A stretch of DNA of 10,917 nt from an uncultured delta proteobacterium (GTDB lineage: Bacteria > RBG-13-61-14 > DRUE01), in NCBI GenBank assembly GCA_903897985.1, contig CAIUDS010000654.1, positions 1 through 10,917 on the forward strand, written 5' to 3'. Of the stretch, positions 1 to 5,886 are shown one piece after another; the stretch's first letter is position 1; every line of letters starts with the position of its first letter. The position numbers and the translations under genes were made by a program. A model generated the notes under the pieces. It searched no databases and was not told the origin of the DNA. It worked only from the letters and a program-made list of their open reading frames with translations.

Positions 1-297
1 CGGGGCAGTATCAAAGAGTTGATCAACTATATCTTCATCGCGCGGGGTTCGGCGGGAGAAGTCCGATCAATGCTCTGCCTGATCGAAGAGATGTTTGCGG
101 CAGATCCGGATGAGCAATCCGGCCCTAAATCTTCAAATGGCGGCTTCCAGAAAGAGGTCTTGAGACTCAAGAACTGCAGCGAACGGATTTCGCGGCAACT
201 TTATGCCTGGGCGCAAGCGCTCAAGATATCCAGAATCGTCGGCCAGAGCAAATTTGATAAAAATTTAAGCAATGATCCCACCCCAACAGACCGGTAG
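1..297 (+). CDS. Four-helix-bundle protein (S23/IVS-type), 5'-truncated by the window edge
   Basis: Frame 1 is open from the first base to the TAG at 295-297. The first residues read RGSIKELINYIFIARGSAGE, which matches the conserved GS-x-x-E and ARGS-x-x-E signature of the four-helix-bundle family first seen as ORFs inside 23S rRNA intervening sequences and now common as stand-alone genes. The family is usually about 115-125 residues, so roughly 20-30 N-terminal residues lie upstream of this window. The TTG at 19 is not the real start, because the conserved motif begins before it. The rest is helical, with a late segment rich in R, L, A and K (SERISRQLYAWAQALKISRI). The function of the family is not established; it is a small cytoplasmic helical protein that forms oligomers. 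No rRNA sequence is seen around it, so this copy is not visibly an rRNA insert. It converges with the cupin-like gene on the opposite strand. Confidence 0.82.
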   Translation, partial: RGSIKELINYIFIARGSAGEVRSMLCLIEEMFAADPDEQSGPKSSNGGFQKEVLRLKNCSERISRQLYAWAQALKISRIVGQSKFDKNLSNDPTPTDR

Positions 298-322
298 CCC
301 CGCAGTCCATAGCGCCGCCTAT

Positions 323-350
323 CTGTAATCTGTAATTTGTAATCTGTAAT
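323..350. repeat. Heptamer tandem repeat CTGTAAT x4
   Basis: Four contiguous 7-bp units occur at 323-329, 330-336, 337-343 and 344-350. Three are CTGTAAT and the third is TTGTAAT. They lie 25 bp after the stop codon of the four-helix-bundle gene and just beyond the 3' end of the convergent cupin-like gene. There is no inverted symmetry strong enough for a terminator. Confidence 0.85.
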
Positions 351-358
351 TCGACGAT

Positions 359-748
359 TTATCGTCTCCGATAAATTGTCGAAAATTTGTCGCGCTCGAC
401 CACGATGGAGACTCCGGCATAAGGGCCTTTGGGGGAATAGCCGCAATGCCAGCCGGTCACCATCACCGGCTTCATGGGTTCGAGCTTGAGTTCGAACTCG
501 CCCTTGCCGTCGTCGAGGATCAGGGTTTGACTGCCCTTGATGAGCATGAACATTTCCAGGATGTCATGCTTCTCCAGTTGCTTGACCTGCGAGTTCTTTG
601 ATTGGGGCGGGCAGTAGAAACCGACCCGGTAGTGGTTCCGGTCCCCGCACAAAACCTGCCATTCCTTTTTGGCCTTGGCCGGGAGCTTTTTGGAGACCGG
701 GAATTTGGGGAACGAACCGGCTTTGGTTTTGACGCTTTTGGACTTCAT
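359..748 (-). CDS. Small cupin-like protein (129 aa)
   Basis: The start is fixed by a strong Shine-Dalgarno (GGGAGG on the minus strand, 6 nt before ATG). After a basic N-terminal tail (residues 1-29, many K and S) comes a compact beta-rich region. Residues 61-72 follow H-x3-E-x6-G, the second half of cupin motif 1 (H61, E65, G72). Residues 94-101 (P-x4-G-W-H) resemble cupin motif 2 with H101. The first His of the canonical HxH pair is absent, so metal binding, if any, would use H61, E65 and H101. Length and fold suit a single-domain RmlC-like cupin. No substrate can be inferred. It is a monocistronic gene with its own promoter, and it faces away from the downstream permease. The basic tail could contact nucleic acid or the membrane surface, but that is speculation. 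Confidence 0.68.
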   Translation of the reverse strand: MKSKSVKTKAGSFPKFPVSKKLPAKAKKEWQVLCGDRNHYRVGFYCPPQSKNSQVKQLEKHDILEMFMLIKGSQTLILDDGKGEFELKLEPMKPVMVTGWHCGYSPKGPYAGVSIVVERDKFSTIYRRR

Positions 749-791
749 CTTGATCCTCCCTTGTGAATGAACTTCAGAATCATTTCAGCTA

Positions 792-820
792 ACTATAGTA
801 GGCAAACATCAGAATGGCAA
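792..820 (-). promoter_or_regulatory. Sigma70-type promoter of the cupin-like gene
   Basis: On the minus strand, TTGCCA (815-820; 5/6 of TTGACA) is followed by a 17-nt spacer and TATAGT (792-797; 5/6 of TATAAT). Transcription would start near 785 and give a leader of about 37 nt that carries the GGGAGG ribosome-binding site. Two direct GGCAAAC copies (plus-strand 801-807 and 816-822), 15 bp apart, overlap the promoter and could be an operator, but this is weak. Confidence 0.6.
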
Positions 821-877
821 ACGGCCTGCAAACGATTTTCCCGCGCCAAGGGATTTGCGCTCGGGCGGAATTTGGCA

Positions 878-894
878 CAAACTTATAAAGTTTG
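878..894 (+). promoter_or_regulatory. 7-bp inverted repeat with TATAAA just upstream of the permease
   Basis: CAAACTT-ATA-AAGTTTG is a perfect 7-bp inverted repeat with a 3-nt centre. It ends a few bases before the GGGAGGT ribosome-binding site of the permease gene. The centre contains TATAAA (884-889), which could serve as a -10 element, but no -35 match sits at 15-19 bp. It may be an operator or -10 region for the permease operon. No regulator is identified. Confidence 0.35.
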
Positions 895-908
895 ACGGGA
901 GGTAGCTG

Positions 909-2408
909 ATGCCAAGCAGGCTGTTCCAGAAAAAGTCCTATGAAGCTTATGTCGCGGAGATGAAAGGCGAGAACCGTTTGCGCCGCGTGCTGGGCCCGAT
1001 CTCGCTGGCCAGCCTTGGCATCGGCTCGACCATCGGCACCGGCATTTTCGTGCTCACCGGCCTGGCCGTGCATGACAAGGCCGGCCCGGCCCTGATCGTG
1101 TCCTATATGGCTTCCGGTCTGGCCTGCGTGTTTGCGGCCTTGTGCTATGCGGAGTTCGCCTCCATGGTCCCGGTGGCCGGGTCAACCTACACTTACGCCT
1201 ATGCCACCCTGGGCGAGATGTTCGCCTGGGTCATCGGCTGGGACCTGGTGCTCGAATACGCCATGGCCGCGGCGACCGTGGCCAACGGATGGTCCGAATA
1301 TTTCAAGAGCTTCCTCAATAGCTTCGGCGTCAACCTCCCGGCCTCCATCACCAAGGCCCCGTTTGATTACGATCCCAACCTCGGACACCTGATTTTGACC
1401 CACACCTATCTGGACCTGCCCGCGATCCTGATCACCGCGCTCATCACCTGGCTCCTCGTGATCGGCATCCGCGAAAGCGCCGGCGCCAACAATGTCATGG
1501 TCGGGATCAAGGTGGTGGTGATTTTACTCGTGATCGTGGTGGGCGTTTTCTTCATCAAGACCGCGAACTGGCATCCGTTCGCGCCCTATGGCTGGACCGG
1601 GATCAGTTTTTTCGGCAAGACCCTCCTGGGCCAGACCGGGAAAGGGGGTGAGCCGCTCGGGATGCTGGCGGGCGCCTCCATCGTGTTTTTCTCCTACATC
1701 GGGTTCGAATCGGTTTCCACCCACGCGGAGGAAGCGCGCAACCCGCAAAAGGATGTCCCGATCGGGCTGATCGCGTCGCTGATCGTATGCACGGTGCTTT
1801 ACATCGGCGTGACCGTGGTGCTCACGGGCATGGTCCCCGCGGACAAGATGAACCTGAGCGCGCCGGTGTCGGACGCCTTCAAGCAGATCGGCATGCCCTG
1901 GATGCAGTTCATCGTCTCGGTCGCGGCCATGGCCGGAATCACCTCGGTCCTGCTCGTCACCATCTTGAGCCAGGCCCGAATCCTCCTCGCCATCGCCCGC
2001 GATGGGTTGTTACCCACCAATTTTTTCGGCGCTGTGCACTCAAGATATCGAACGCCCTGGAAAGCCACCATCGCCACGGGAATTTTCGTGGCGGTGTTCG
2101 CCGCGTTCGTGCCGCTCCGGATCCTGGCCGAGCTAGTCAACATCGGCACCCTGCTCGCGTTTGTGATCGTATGTCTGGCCGTCCTGATCATGCGCCAGAG
2201 GCATCCGGAAATCCCTCGCCCCTTCCGCTGTCCGGGCATGCCTTATGTCCCCATCCTGGGCTCCGTGTTCTGCGCCCTGCTCATGTTCTCGCTCCCCAAA
2301 GAAAACTGGCTCCGCCTCCTGGTCTGGCTCCTGATCGGCTTCGCCATCTACTTCGGATATGGAAGGTATCATAGTAAATACGCTCAAACCGAAAAATCGA
2401 AAAACTAG
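909..2408 (+). CDS. APC-superfamily amino acid permease (CAT/YfnA-like)
   Basis: A 499-residue polytopic inner-membrane protein. The ATG start follows GGGAGGT at a good distance. After a charged cytoplasmic N-terminus (about 1-30) the first helix carries the APC signature GIGSTIGTGIF (residues 37-47), the unwound substrate-binding segment of LeuT-fold amino acid transporters. A later segment reads FFSYIGFESVSTHAEEARNP, typical of the cationic amino acid transporter (TC 2.A.3.3)/YfnA branch, and is followed by Q-K-D-V-P-I-G. Hydropathy suggests at least 12 membrane helices. The C-terminal part holds the usual MRQRHPEIPRPFRCPGMP loop before the last helices. By family knowledge it would import amino acids by proton symport or exchange; the actual substrate cannot be read from sequence. 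It is the first gene of a two-gene unit, with the DUF169 gene 39 bp downstream. Confidence 0.93.
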   Translation: MPSRLFQKKSYEAYVAEMKGENRLRRVLGPISLASLGIGSTIGTGIFVLTGLAVHDKAGPALIVSYMASGLACVFAALCYAEFASMVPVAGSTYTYAYATLGEMFAWVIGWDLVLEYAMAAATVANGWSEYFKSFLNSFGVNLPASITKAPFDYDPNLGHLILTHTYLDLPAILITALITWLLVIGIRESAGANNVMVGIKVVVILLVIVVGVFFIKTANWHPFAPYGWTGISFFGKTLLGQTGKGGEPLGMLAGASIVFFSYIGFESVSTHAEEARNPQKDVPIGLIASLIVCTVLYIGVTVVLTGMVPADKMNLSAPVSDAFKQIGMPWMQFIVSVAAMAGITSVLLVTILSQARILLAIARDGLLPTNFFGAVHSRYRTPWKATIATGIFVAVFAAFVPLRILAELVNIGTLLAFVIVCLAVLIMRQRHPEIPRPFRCPGMPYVPILGSVFCALLMFSLPKENWLRLLVWLLIGFAIYFGYGRYHSKYAQTEKSKN

Positions 2409-2411
2409 ACC

Positions 2412-2427
2412 GGGCGCCGCTGCGCCC
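2412..2427 (+). promoter_or_regulatory. GC-rich intercistronic stem-loop
   Basis: GGGCGC-CGCT-GCGCCC forms a perfect 6-bp stem with a 4-nt loop, 3 nt after the permease stop codon and 8 nt before the AGGAGGA ribosome-binding site of the next gene. No T-run follows, so it is not a standard intrinsic terminator. It could protect the upstream mRNA 3' end or tune expression between the two genes. Confidence 0.45.
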
Positions 2428-2447
2428 TGCCACTTAGGAGGACCGCG

Positions 2448-3266
2448 ATGGAGAGCAAACTTAGGGAGAGCCTGCGGCTCAAGTTCGAGCCGGTGGCGAT
2501 TTACTGGACCAATAATTTGGCCGCGGGCGCCAAGCAATTTGCCAAGGGCAAGTGGGGCTGCGTGATGATGATGTATGCGCAGGCGGCCAAGGGCAAGACC
2601 GTGGCCTTTGACCGCGAGACCTTCGGCTGCATGGGCGGCGCGGTCGGGCTCGGGTTCGGCAATGTTTATGAGCGCTGGCCCGGCGGCATTGACTGTTTCT
2701 ACCGGTTCCTCTCCACCGGGAACGAAAACACCGCGGAAGGCAAGGCCATGCTCGAGAAATTGGGCGGCAACATCTCCAAGGAAGGCCTGGGGAATTTCCT
2801 GTATGGCGAAAGATACTGCAAGACTCCGGAGATCGCGAAGAAATTCGTAGAGAGTCTGCCCATGGTGGATGTCCCGGAAAAATATGTGGTGATGCGGCCG
2901 CTCAAGGATGTGGACCTTAATCAGGAACCGCCGAAAGTGATTTCCCTTTTGGCCGATTGCGACCAGCTTTCCGCCCTGATTGTCCTGGCCAACTATGCCC
3001 GCGAAAAAACCGACAATGTCACGGTCCGCTTCGGCGCGGCCTGCCACCAGGTGGGCATCCTGCCCCTGCATGAAGCGGCTTCGGAGCATCCCCGCGCCGT
3101 GCTGGGCATGACCGATTTGTCCGCGCGCGAGAACATCAAGAACCAGATTGGACATGACCACCTGGCCTTTTCCGTGCCGCTGAAAATGTTTCTCGAAATG
3201 GAGGGCAATGTGGAGGGCTCGTTTTTGGAACGGCCGACCTGGAAGGAACTGAGCGGGGACAAATAA
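2448..3266 (+). CDS. DUF169 (COG2043) family protein
   Basis: A 272-residue soluble protein. Its ATG lies 5 nt after AGGAGGA (2436-2442). The overall pattern fits DUF169: an N-terminal segment with LKFEPVAIYW (11-20), then KGKWGCVMMM (33-42), a glycine-rich stretch around ETFGCMGGAVGLGFG (57-71), and a C-terminal half with LADCDQLSALIVLANYAR. Cysteines fall at 38, 61, 83, 124, 171 and 199, the last in a CH pair (C199-H200). The family has no established activity. The spaced cysteines allow a metal or redox role, but that is inference. There is no signal peptide or membrane helix. It sits directly behind the amino acid permease and probably shares its transcript. It ends 16 bp from the convergent small secreted-protein gene, with no terminator visible between them. 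Confidence 0.87.
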   Translation: MESKLRESLRLKFEPVAIYWTNNLAAGAKQFAKGKWGCVMMMYAQAAKGKTVAFDRETFGCMGGAVGLGFGNVYERWPGGIDCFYRFLSTGNENTAEGKAMLEKLGGNISKEGLGNFLYGERYCKTPEIAKKFVESLPMVDVPEKYVVMRPLKDVDLNQEPPKVISLLADCDQLSALIVLANYAREKTDNVTVRFGAACHQVGILPLHEAASEHPRAVLGMTDLSARENIKNQIGHDHLAFSVPLKMFLEMEGNVEGSFLERPTWKELSGDK

Positions 3267-3282
3267 ACCGGCTGCCGTAAAA

Positions 3283-3660
3283 CTATTTCTTCTTCTCCAG
3301 CACCAGGTCCACCGTGGTGTTCTTGCCCGCGGTTACATTCACATTCTTTTTGGTGGCTTTTAATTTGTCCTTGCTCGCGCTGACCGCGTAGCCGGTCCCG
3401 GCCGGAATGCCCGAGAAGAAATACATTCCTTTTTTGTCCGTGGCGCCGGAAAACTTATTGCCCTGGCCGAGCTTGATGGCCACGCTGGCGCCGGCCGCGG
3501 CCTGAAGGTCCGGCTGAAATACTCTGCCCGAGACGGACCCGGTCTGAATCCCGTCGCCGCTTTTCTGGACCGGGACCCCGCGGCCCGCGGCAAGATAGTT
3601 TGCCAGCAGCAAACCCGCGCCGAGGCCGATGGTCAAGATTAAATATCGGAGTCCCCTCAT
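3283..3660 (-). CDS. Small secreted protein with carboxypeptidase-regulatory-like domain
   Basis: 125 residues on the minus strand. Residues 1-28 form a signal peptide or membrane anchor: R2 and R5, then a hydrophobic run (about 6-25) ending LANYLAAGRG. Residues from about 42 onward read GSVSGRVFQPDLQAAAGASV, then GATDKKGMYFFSGIPAGTGY, and end in a beta-strand plus KKK. This is the layout of the CarboxypepD_reg-like/SdrD-B-like beta-sandwich (G-x-V-x-D, then 'T-D-x-x-G-x-Y-x-F-x-x-I-x-A-G'). Such domains are usually structural modules on exported proteins; here it is the whole mature protein. It is likely periplasmic or membrane-tethered, with no enzymatic residues. No clear Shine-Dalgarno precedes the ATG, and the promoter candidate sits so close that the transcript may be leaderless. 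It diverges from the EamA transporter gene. Confidence 0.78.
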   Translation of the reverse strand: MRGLRYLILTIGLGAGLLLANYLAAGRGVPVQKSGDGIQTGSVSGRVFQPDLQAAAGASVAIKLGQGNKFSGATDKKGMYFFSGIPAGTGYAVSASKDKLKATKKNVNVTAGKNTTVDLVLEKKK

Positions 3661-3667
3661 ATCATCT

Positions 3668-3695
3668 ATTTAAGATAGCGCAGGCTTTTTGTCAA
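3668..3695 (-). promoter_or_regulatory. Candidate promoter of the small secreted-protein gene
   Basis: On the minus strand a perfect TTGACA (3690-3695) is followed by a 16-nt spacer and TTAAAT (3668-3673; 4/6 of TATAAT). The predicted transcription start, about 3661, falls essentially at the ATG (3660), implying a leaderless or near-leaderless mRNA. The -10 match is only fair. Confidence 0.4.
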
Positions 3696-3742
3696 GGATG
3701 ACGCCATGGCGGGTCCGGACCCGGCCGTTTGTCCGCCCGATT

Positions 3743-3771
3743 TTGACAATTCAGCCTGCCGGTGCTATTGG
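3743..3771 (+). promoter_or_regulatory. Candidate extended -10 promoter of the EamA gene
   Basis: A perfect TTGACA (3743-3748), a 17-nt spacer, then TATTGG (3766-3771) preceded by TG at the extended -10 position (TGC-TATTGG). The -10 hexamer is poor (3/6), partly offset by the TG. Initiation near 3778 would leave only about 4 nt before the ATG at 3782, where no Shine-Dalgarno is seen. Confidence 0.4.
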
Positions 3772-3781
3772 CATAAGTCTG

Positions 3782-4711
3782 ATGGCGGACGAAAAACCAT
3801 GGTCCGAGCCGGTGGCTCGCGACATTTTATTGCTCATCCTGGCCAACATCTTCTGGGGCGCCACGGATGTGGTGGCCAAATTCGCCCTTTCCGAGATGTC
3901 GCCGGTGGCTTTGCTCTGGACGCGCGTGAGCATCGCCTTGATTTTCCTGGCCCCGGCGCTCTACGCCCGGAAAAAAGAAATTCCGCAAAGTTTGATTGGC
4001 TTCCTGCCCTTCATCGCCCTGGGCCTGGCCGGGTTCGCGCTCAATTTCACGCTTGTTTATTACGGCCTGCGGCTGGCCCCGGCTTCCCATGCCACCGCGC
4101 TCCGAGTCACGGAATCGCTCACCATCGTTTTCCTGTCCGCGCTCCTCTTGCGCGAAAAGGTCCGGGGCCGGGCCGTCTTCGGGCTCGTCGCCGGAATTCT
4201 GGGCGTGGTCCTGGTGCTCAATATTGATTTCAAAAACCTGTCCCTCTTCACGAGCGGTTCCCGGCGGGGAGACCTCCTGATCCTGGCCGGGATTCTGGTG
4301 GAAGGCTTTTACACCGTCATCGGCAAGTCCGTGCTCAAGAAGGTCAGCCCGATCACCGCGACCGGGTTGGCGCTCTTTTGCGGATGGCTGATCCTGACCA
4401 TGGTTTTCGGAGTGAGGATCGCCGCGGAGTTCGGCCACCAGGTCCCCTCGGCCCGGGCCTTTCTCGCAGCCGCCTATCTCGGCGTGATCGCGACCTCCAT
4501 CGGATATTGGATTTACTATAAGGTGCTCAGCCGGCGCGCCTCCCATCGGGTCGGCATCTCCATCATGATCCAGCCCCTGGTGGGCATCCCCCTCGCCGCT
4601 CTCATTTTCCACGACCCCATGACCCCTCAATTCCTGATCGGAGCGGTCCTGATCGCGGGCGGGGTTTATCTGGCGTTGGGAAAGGGATCCGAGATTAAAA
4701 ACGAAGGTTAG
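3782..4711 (+). CDS. EamA/DMT-superfamily transporter
   Basis: 309 residues from the ATG at 3782 (MADEKPWSEP). The frame stays open upstream to 3689, but that stretch (rich in R, T and P) is unlike any membrane protein N-terminus and overlaps the promoter candidate, so I exclude it. Two EamA repeats are visible. Repeat 1 (about 15-150) starts with ILANIFWGATDVVAKFAL and ends SALLLREKVRGRAVFGLVAG. Repeat 2 (about 165-305) ends with IQPLVGIPLAALIFHDPMTP and a final glycine-rich helix. Ten membrane helices are expected. Members of this superfamily export or import amino acids and other small metabolites; the substrate here cannot be named. It is a single gene that is divergent from the secreted-protein gene and followed by 362 bp without an intact gene. 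Confidence 0.9.
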   Translation: MADEKPWSEPVARDILLLILANIFWGATDVVAKFALSEMSPVALLWTRVSIALIFLAPALYARKKEIPQSLIGFLPFIALGLAGFALNFTLVYYGLRLAPASHATALRVTESLTIVFLSALLLREKVRGRAVFGLVAGILGVVLVLNIDFKNLSLFTSGSRRGDLLILAGILVEGFYTVIGKSVLKKVSPITATGLALFCGWLILTMVFGVRIAAEFGHQVPSARAFLAAAYLGVIATSIGYWIYYKVLSRRASHRVGISIMIQPLVGIPLAALIFHDPMTPQFLIGAVLIAGGVYLALGKGSEIKNEG

Positions 4712-4717
4712 CTATTT

Positions 4718-4837
4718 TTACTTATCAGTTTCAGGGCTTGGATTAGAAGGTTGATTTTGTGGCTGATCTGAACCATTACCCCCCGGCGGGATGGATGGAA
4801 GGCCTGAGCCTCCTCGGGGAGGATTAGAAGGATCCAA
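4718..4837 (-). pseudogene. Possible C-terminal tail of a lost minus-strand gene
   Basis: On the minus strand a frame runs without stops into TAA (4718-4720). The peptide is rich in P, S, G, N and Q, including LDPSNPPRGGSGLPSIPPGG and a second PSNPSPETDK just before the stop. The repeated PSNP stretch is an 11-bp direct repeat (4740-4750 and 4821-4831). Composition resembles the disordered C-terminal tail of an exported protein. No start codon or body exists: the reading frame is cut where the IS3-like left end begins, about 4838. It looks like a gene truncated by insertion and deletion. A chance open frame of about 40 codons remains possible. Confidence 0.35.
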
Positions 4838-4931
4838 TGAGCTTCCCCCCAAAAACTGGACAGGTGGTTAAGGTAGGTTTTAAGGGTAAAAGAAGCGGCA
4901 CAGCGCGGAATTTAAGGCCAAGATCGCGCTC
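4838..4931 (+). mobile_element. IS3-family remnant: left terminal repeat and start of orfA
   Basis: TGAGCTTCCCCCCAAAAACT beginning at 4838, followed by GGACAGG, resembles an IS3-family left end: it starts with TG and holds a C-run, A-run and CTGGACA core. About 50 bp later, codons at 4890-4931 read KKRHSAEFKAKIAL, the conserved beginning of IS3-family OrfA (the helix-turn-helix protein that, fused by frameshift to OrfB, forms the transposase). No ATG remains in front (an in-frame TAA is at 4887-4889), and the similarity stops after L, where unrelated pyrimidine-rich DNA follows. The fragment is dead. Confidence 0.65.
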
Positions 4932-5057
4932 TTATTTCCTTTTCTTCTTTTCCGCCATCCTTCTCCGCCCTTTTTCTATTCTGCGCTGATTCAGCCCGGG
5001 CCTCAGGGTCGAAGACAGTCGAGTCGCGGCTTTGCGGTTTTAGTTTTTGGGCGAATT
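4932..5057. other. Non-coding stretch with a possible degenerate IS right end
   Basis: No gene is seen here. 4932-4975 is markedly pyrimidine-rich on the plus strand. AGTTTTTGGG at 5042-5051 is the exact reverse complement of CCCAAAAACT at 4848-4857 in the IS3-like left end, and both are followed outward by GAA after a short indel. This could be the decayed right terminal repeat of the same element, making 4838 to about 5057 an internally deleted, MITE-like relic of about 220 bp. A 10-bp T-rich match can also arise by chance. Confidence 0.3.
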
Positions 5058-5066
5058 TGGTAGAAT
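5058..5066 (+). promoter_or_regulatory. Extended -10 element before the sugar operon
   Basis: TGG-TAGAAT is a consensus extended -10 (TGn plus a 5/6 hexamer). No good -35 is found at 16-18 bp, which is tolerable for extended -10 promoters. Transcription would begin at about 5072-5074, at the ATG (5074) of the IMPase-family gene. The only ribosome-binding-site-like sequence is GGTGGA, 2-3 nt before the ATG, so a leaderless transcript is plausible. Confidence 0.45.
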
Positions 5067-5073
5067 GGTGGAA

Positions 5074-5886
5074 ATGAAAAAAGCCGGGAAGGGCAGGGAC
5101 CGGGTCCATGACTGGCTGGATTTGGCCAAGCGCGCGGCGCGCAAGGCCGGGGTGATCCAGATGGAGAACCTTGACCGGGACTTGAACTACAAGTTGAAAG
5201 GGGTTGCGAACCTGGTCACGGAGGTTGACCTGGCGTGCGAGCGCGAGATCATCGGGATGATCCGGGAGGAAGCGCCCGAGCATGAAATCCTGAGCGAGGA
5301 AAAAGGCGGCGGGGGCCTGACCGCGGAATACCTCTGGGTGATAGACCCTTTGGACGGGACCACCAATTACGCGCACGGATACCTCAAGTTCTGCGCCTCG
5401 ATCGCATTGGTCAGCCGGGGCAAGCCCATCCTGGGCGTGATCTACGATCCGGCTCTGAACGAGTTGTTCCACAGTATCCGCGGCCAGGGCGCGTTCCTCA
5501 ATGGCAAGCCCATCCGGGTCAGCAAGGTGAACAAGCTCACGGCCTCGCTCCTGGTTACCGGGTTTTCCTATGACCGCGGCGAGCATCTCGAGCGGGACCT
5601 GCGCATTTACGGCAAGGTGCATCCCTATCCGCAGAGCATAAGGCGGGACGGGGCCGCGGCCCTGGACTTGTGCTATGTTGCGTGCGGAAGGCTGGACGGG
5701 TTCTGGGAATATAATTTGAATTCGTGGGATGTTGCCGCGGGGAGCCTGTTTGTGGAAGAGGCGGGCGGGAAGGTCACGGACTTGAGCGGCAGGCGCATGC
5801 CTTTGGACCAAAAGGAATTGTGGGCGAGCAACGGAAATATTCACGAGGAATTTCTTCAACTCGTCAAGGAGGAGATGGCGAAATGA
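5074..5886 (+). CDS. Inositol-monophosphatase-family phosphatase
   Basis: 270 residues from ATG 5074, close to the usual length of the family (E. coli SuhB is 267). The frame is open further upstream, but those codons overlap the -10 element. The Mg-dependent active site is complete: E75-E76 in ILSEEK, the metal motif WVIDPLDGTTN with D91 and D94, and SWDVAAG with D219 near the C-terminus. Early residues (ANLVTEVDLACE) match the family's substrate-loop region. Such enzymes hydrolyse inositol phosphates, fructose-1,6-bisphosphate, PAP or related sugar phosphates in the cytoplasm, and motifs alone do not decide among them. It opens a five-gene operon, and its TGA overlaps the ATG of sppA (ATGA), indicating translational coupling. 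With galT and a sugar symporter downstream, a sugar-phosphate role is reasonable but inferred. Confidence 0.92.
   Translation: MKKAGKGRDRVHDWLDLAKRAARKAGVIQMENLDRDLNYKLKGVANLVTEVDLACEREIIGMIREEAPEHEILSEEKGGGGLTAEYLWVIDPLDGTTNYAHGYLKFCASIALVSRGKPILGVIYDPALNELFHSIRGQGAFLNGKPIRVSKVNKLTASLLVTGFSYDRGEHLERDLRIYGKVHPYPQSIRRDGAAALDLCYVACGRLDGFWEYNLNSWDVAAGSLFVEEAGGKVTDLSGRRMPLDQKELWASNGNIHEEFLQLVKEEMAK
5866..5874 (+). promoter_or_regulatory. Ribosome-binding site fixing the sppA start
   Basis: AAGGAGGAG lies 8 nt before the ATG at 5883 and inside the 3' end of the IMPase-family gene. It supports the 5883 start over any start further upstream, which would lie deep in the preceding gene in another frame. 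Confidence 0.75.

Noticed and set aside
1..297. 23S rRNA intervening sequence hosting the four-helix-bundle gene
   Set aside because: No rRNA sequence flanks the gene on its visible side; it is followed by repeats and a protein gene.
2133..3161. A 342-codon open frame on the minus strand opposite the permease and DUF169 genes
   Set aside because: It is antisense to two genes with clear family signatures, is rich in H, R, G and Q as expected from a GC-rich complementary frame, and has no recognisable domain.
3689..3781. N-terminal extension of the EamA transporter
   Set aside because: It encodes a proline- and arginine-rich peptide unlike the family, overlaps the promoter candidate, and ATG 3782 gives a normal-length protein.
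3827..4630. A 267-codon minus-strand open frame opposite the EamA transporter
   Set aside because: It is a shadow of the EamA coding strand; composition is dominated by E, G, D, H and Q without any motif.
4809..4822. CCTCC-TCGG-GGAGG hairpin as a terminator for the EamA gene
   Set aside because: The stem is only 5 bp, has no following T-run, and lies about 100 bp past the stop codon inside what looks like decayed coding DNA.
4912..5859. A 315-codon minus-strand frame opposite the IMPase-family gene
   Set aside because: It covers a gene with a complete active site on the other strand and runs through the IS relic; no domain is recognised.
5724..5882. Upstream extension of SppA into the IMPase-family gene
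   Set aside because: It lacks a signal sequence and overlaps coding DNA in another frame; ATG 5883 has a strong ribosome-binding site and leads straight into the hydrophobic anchor.
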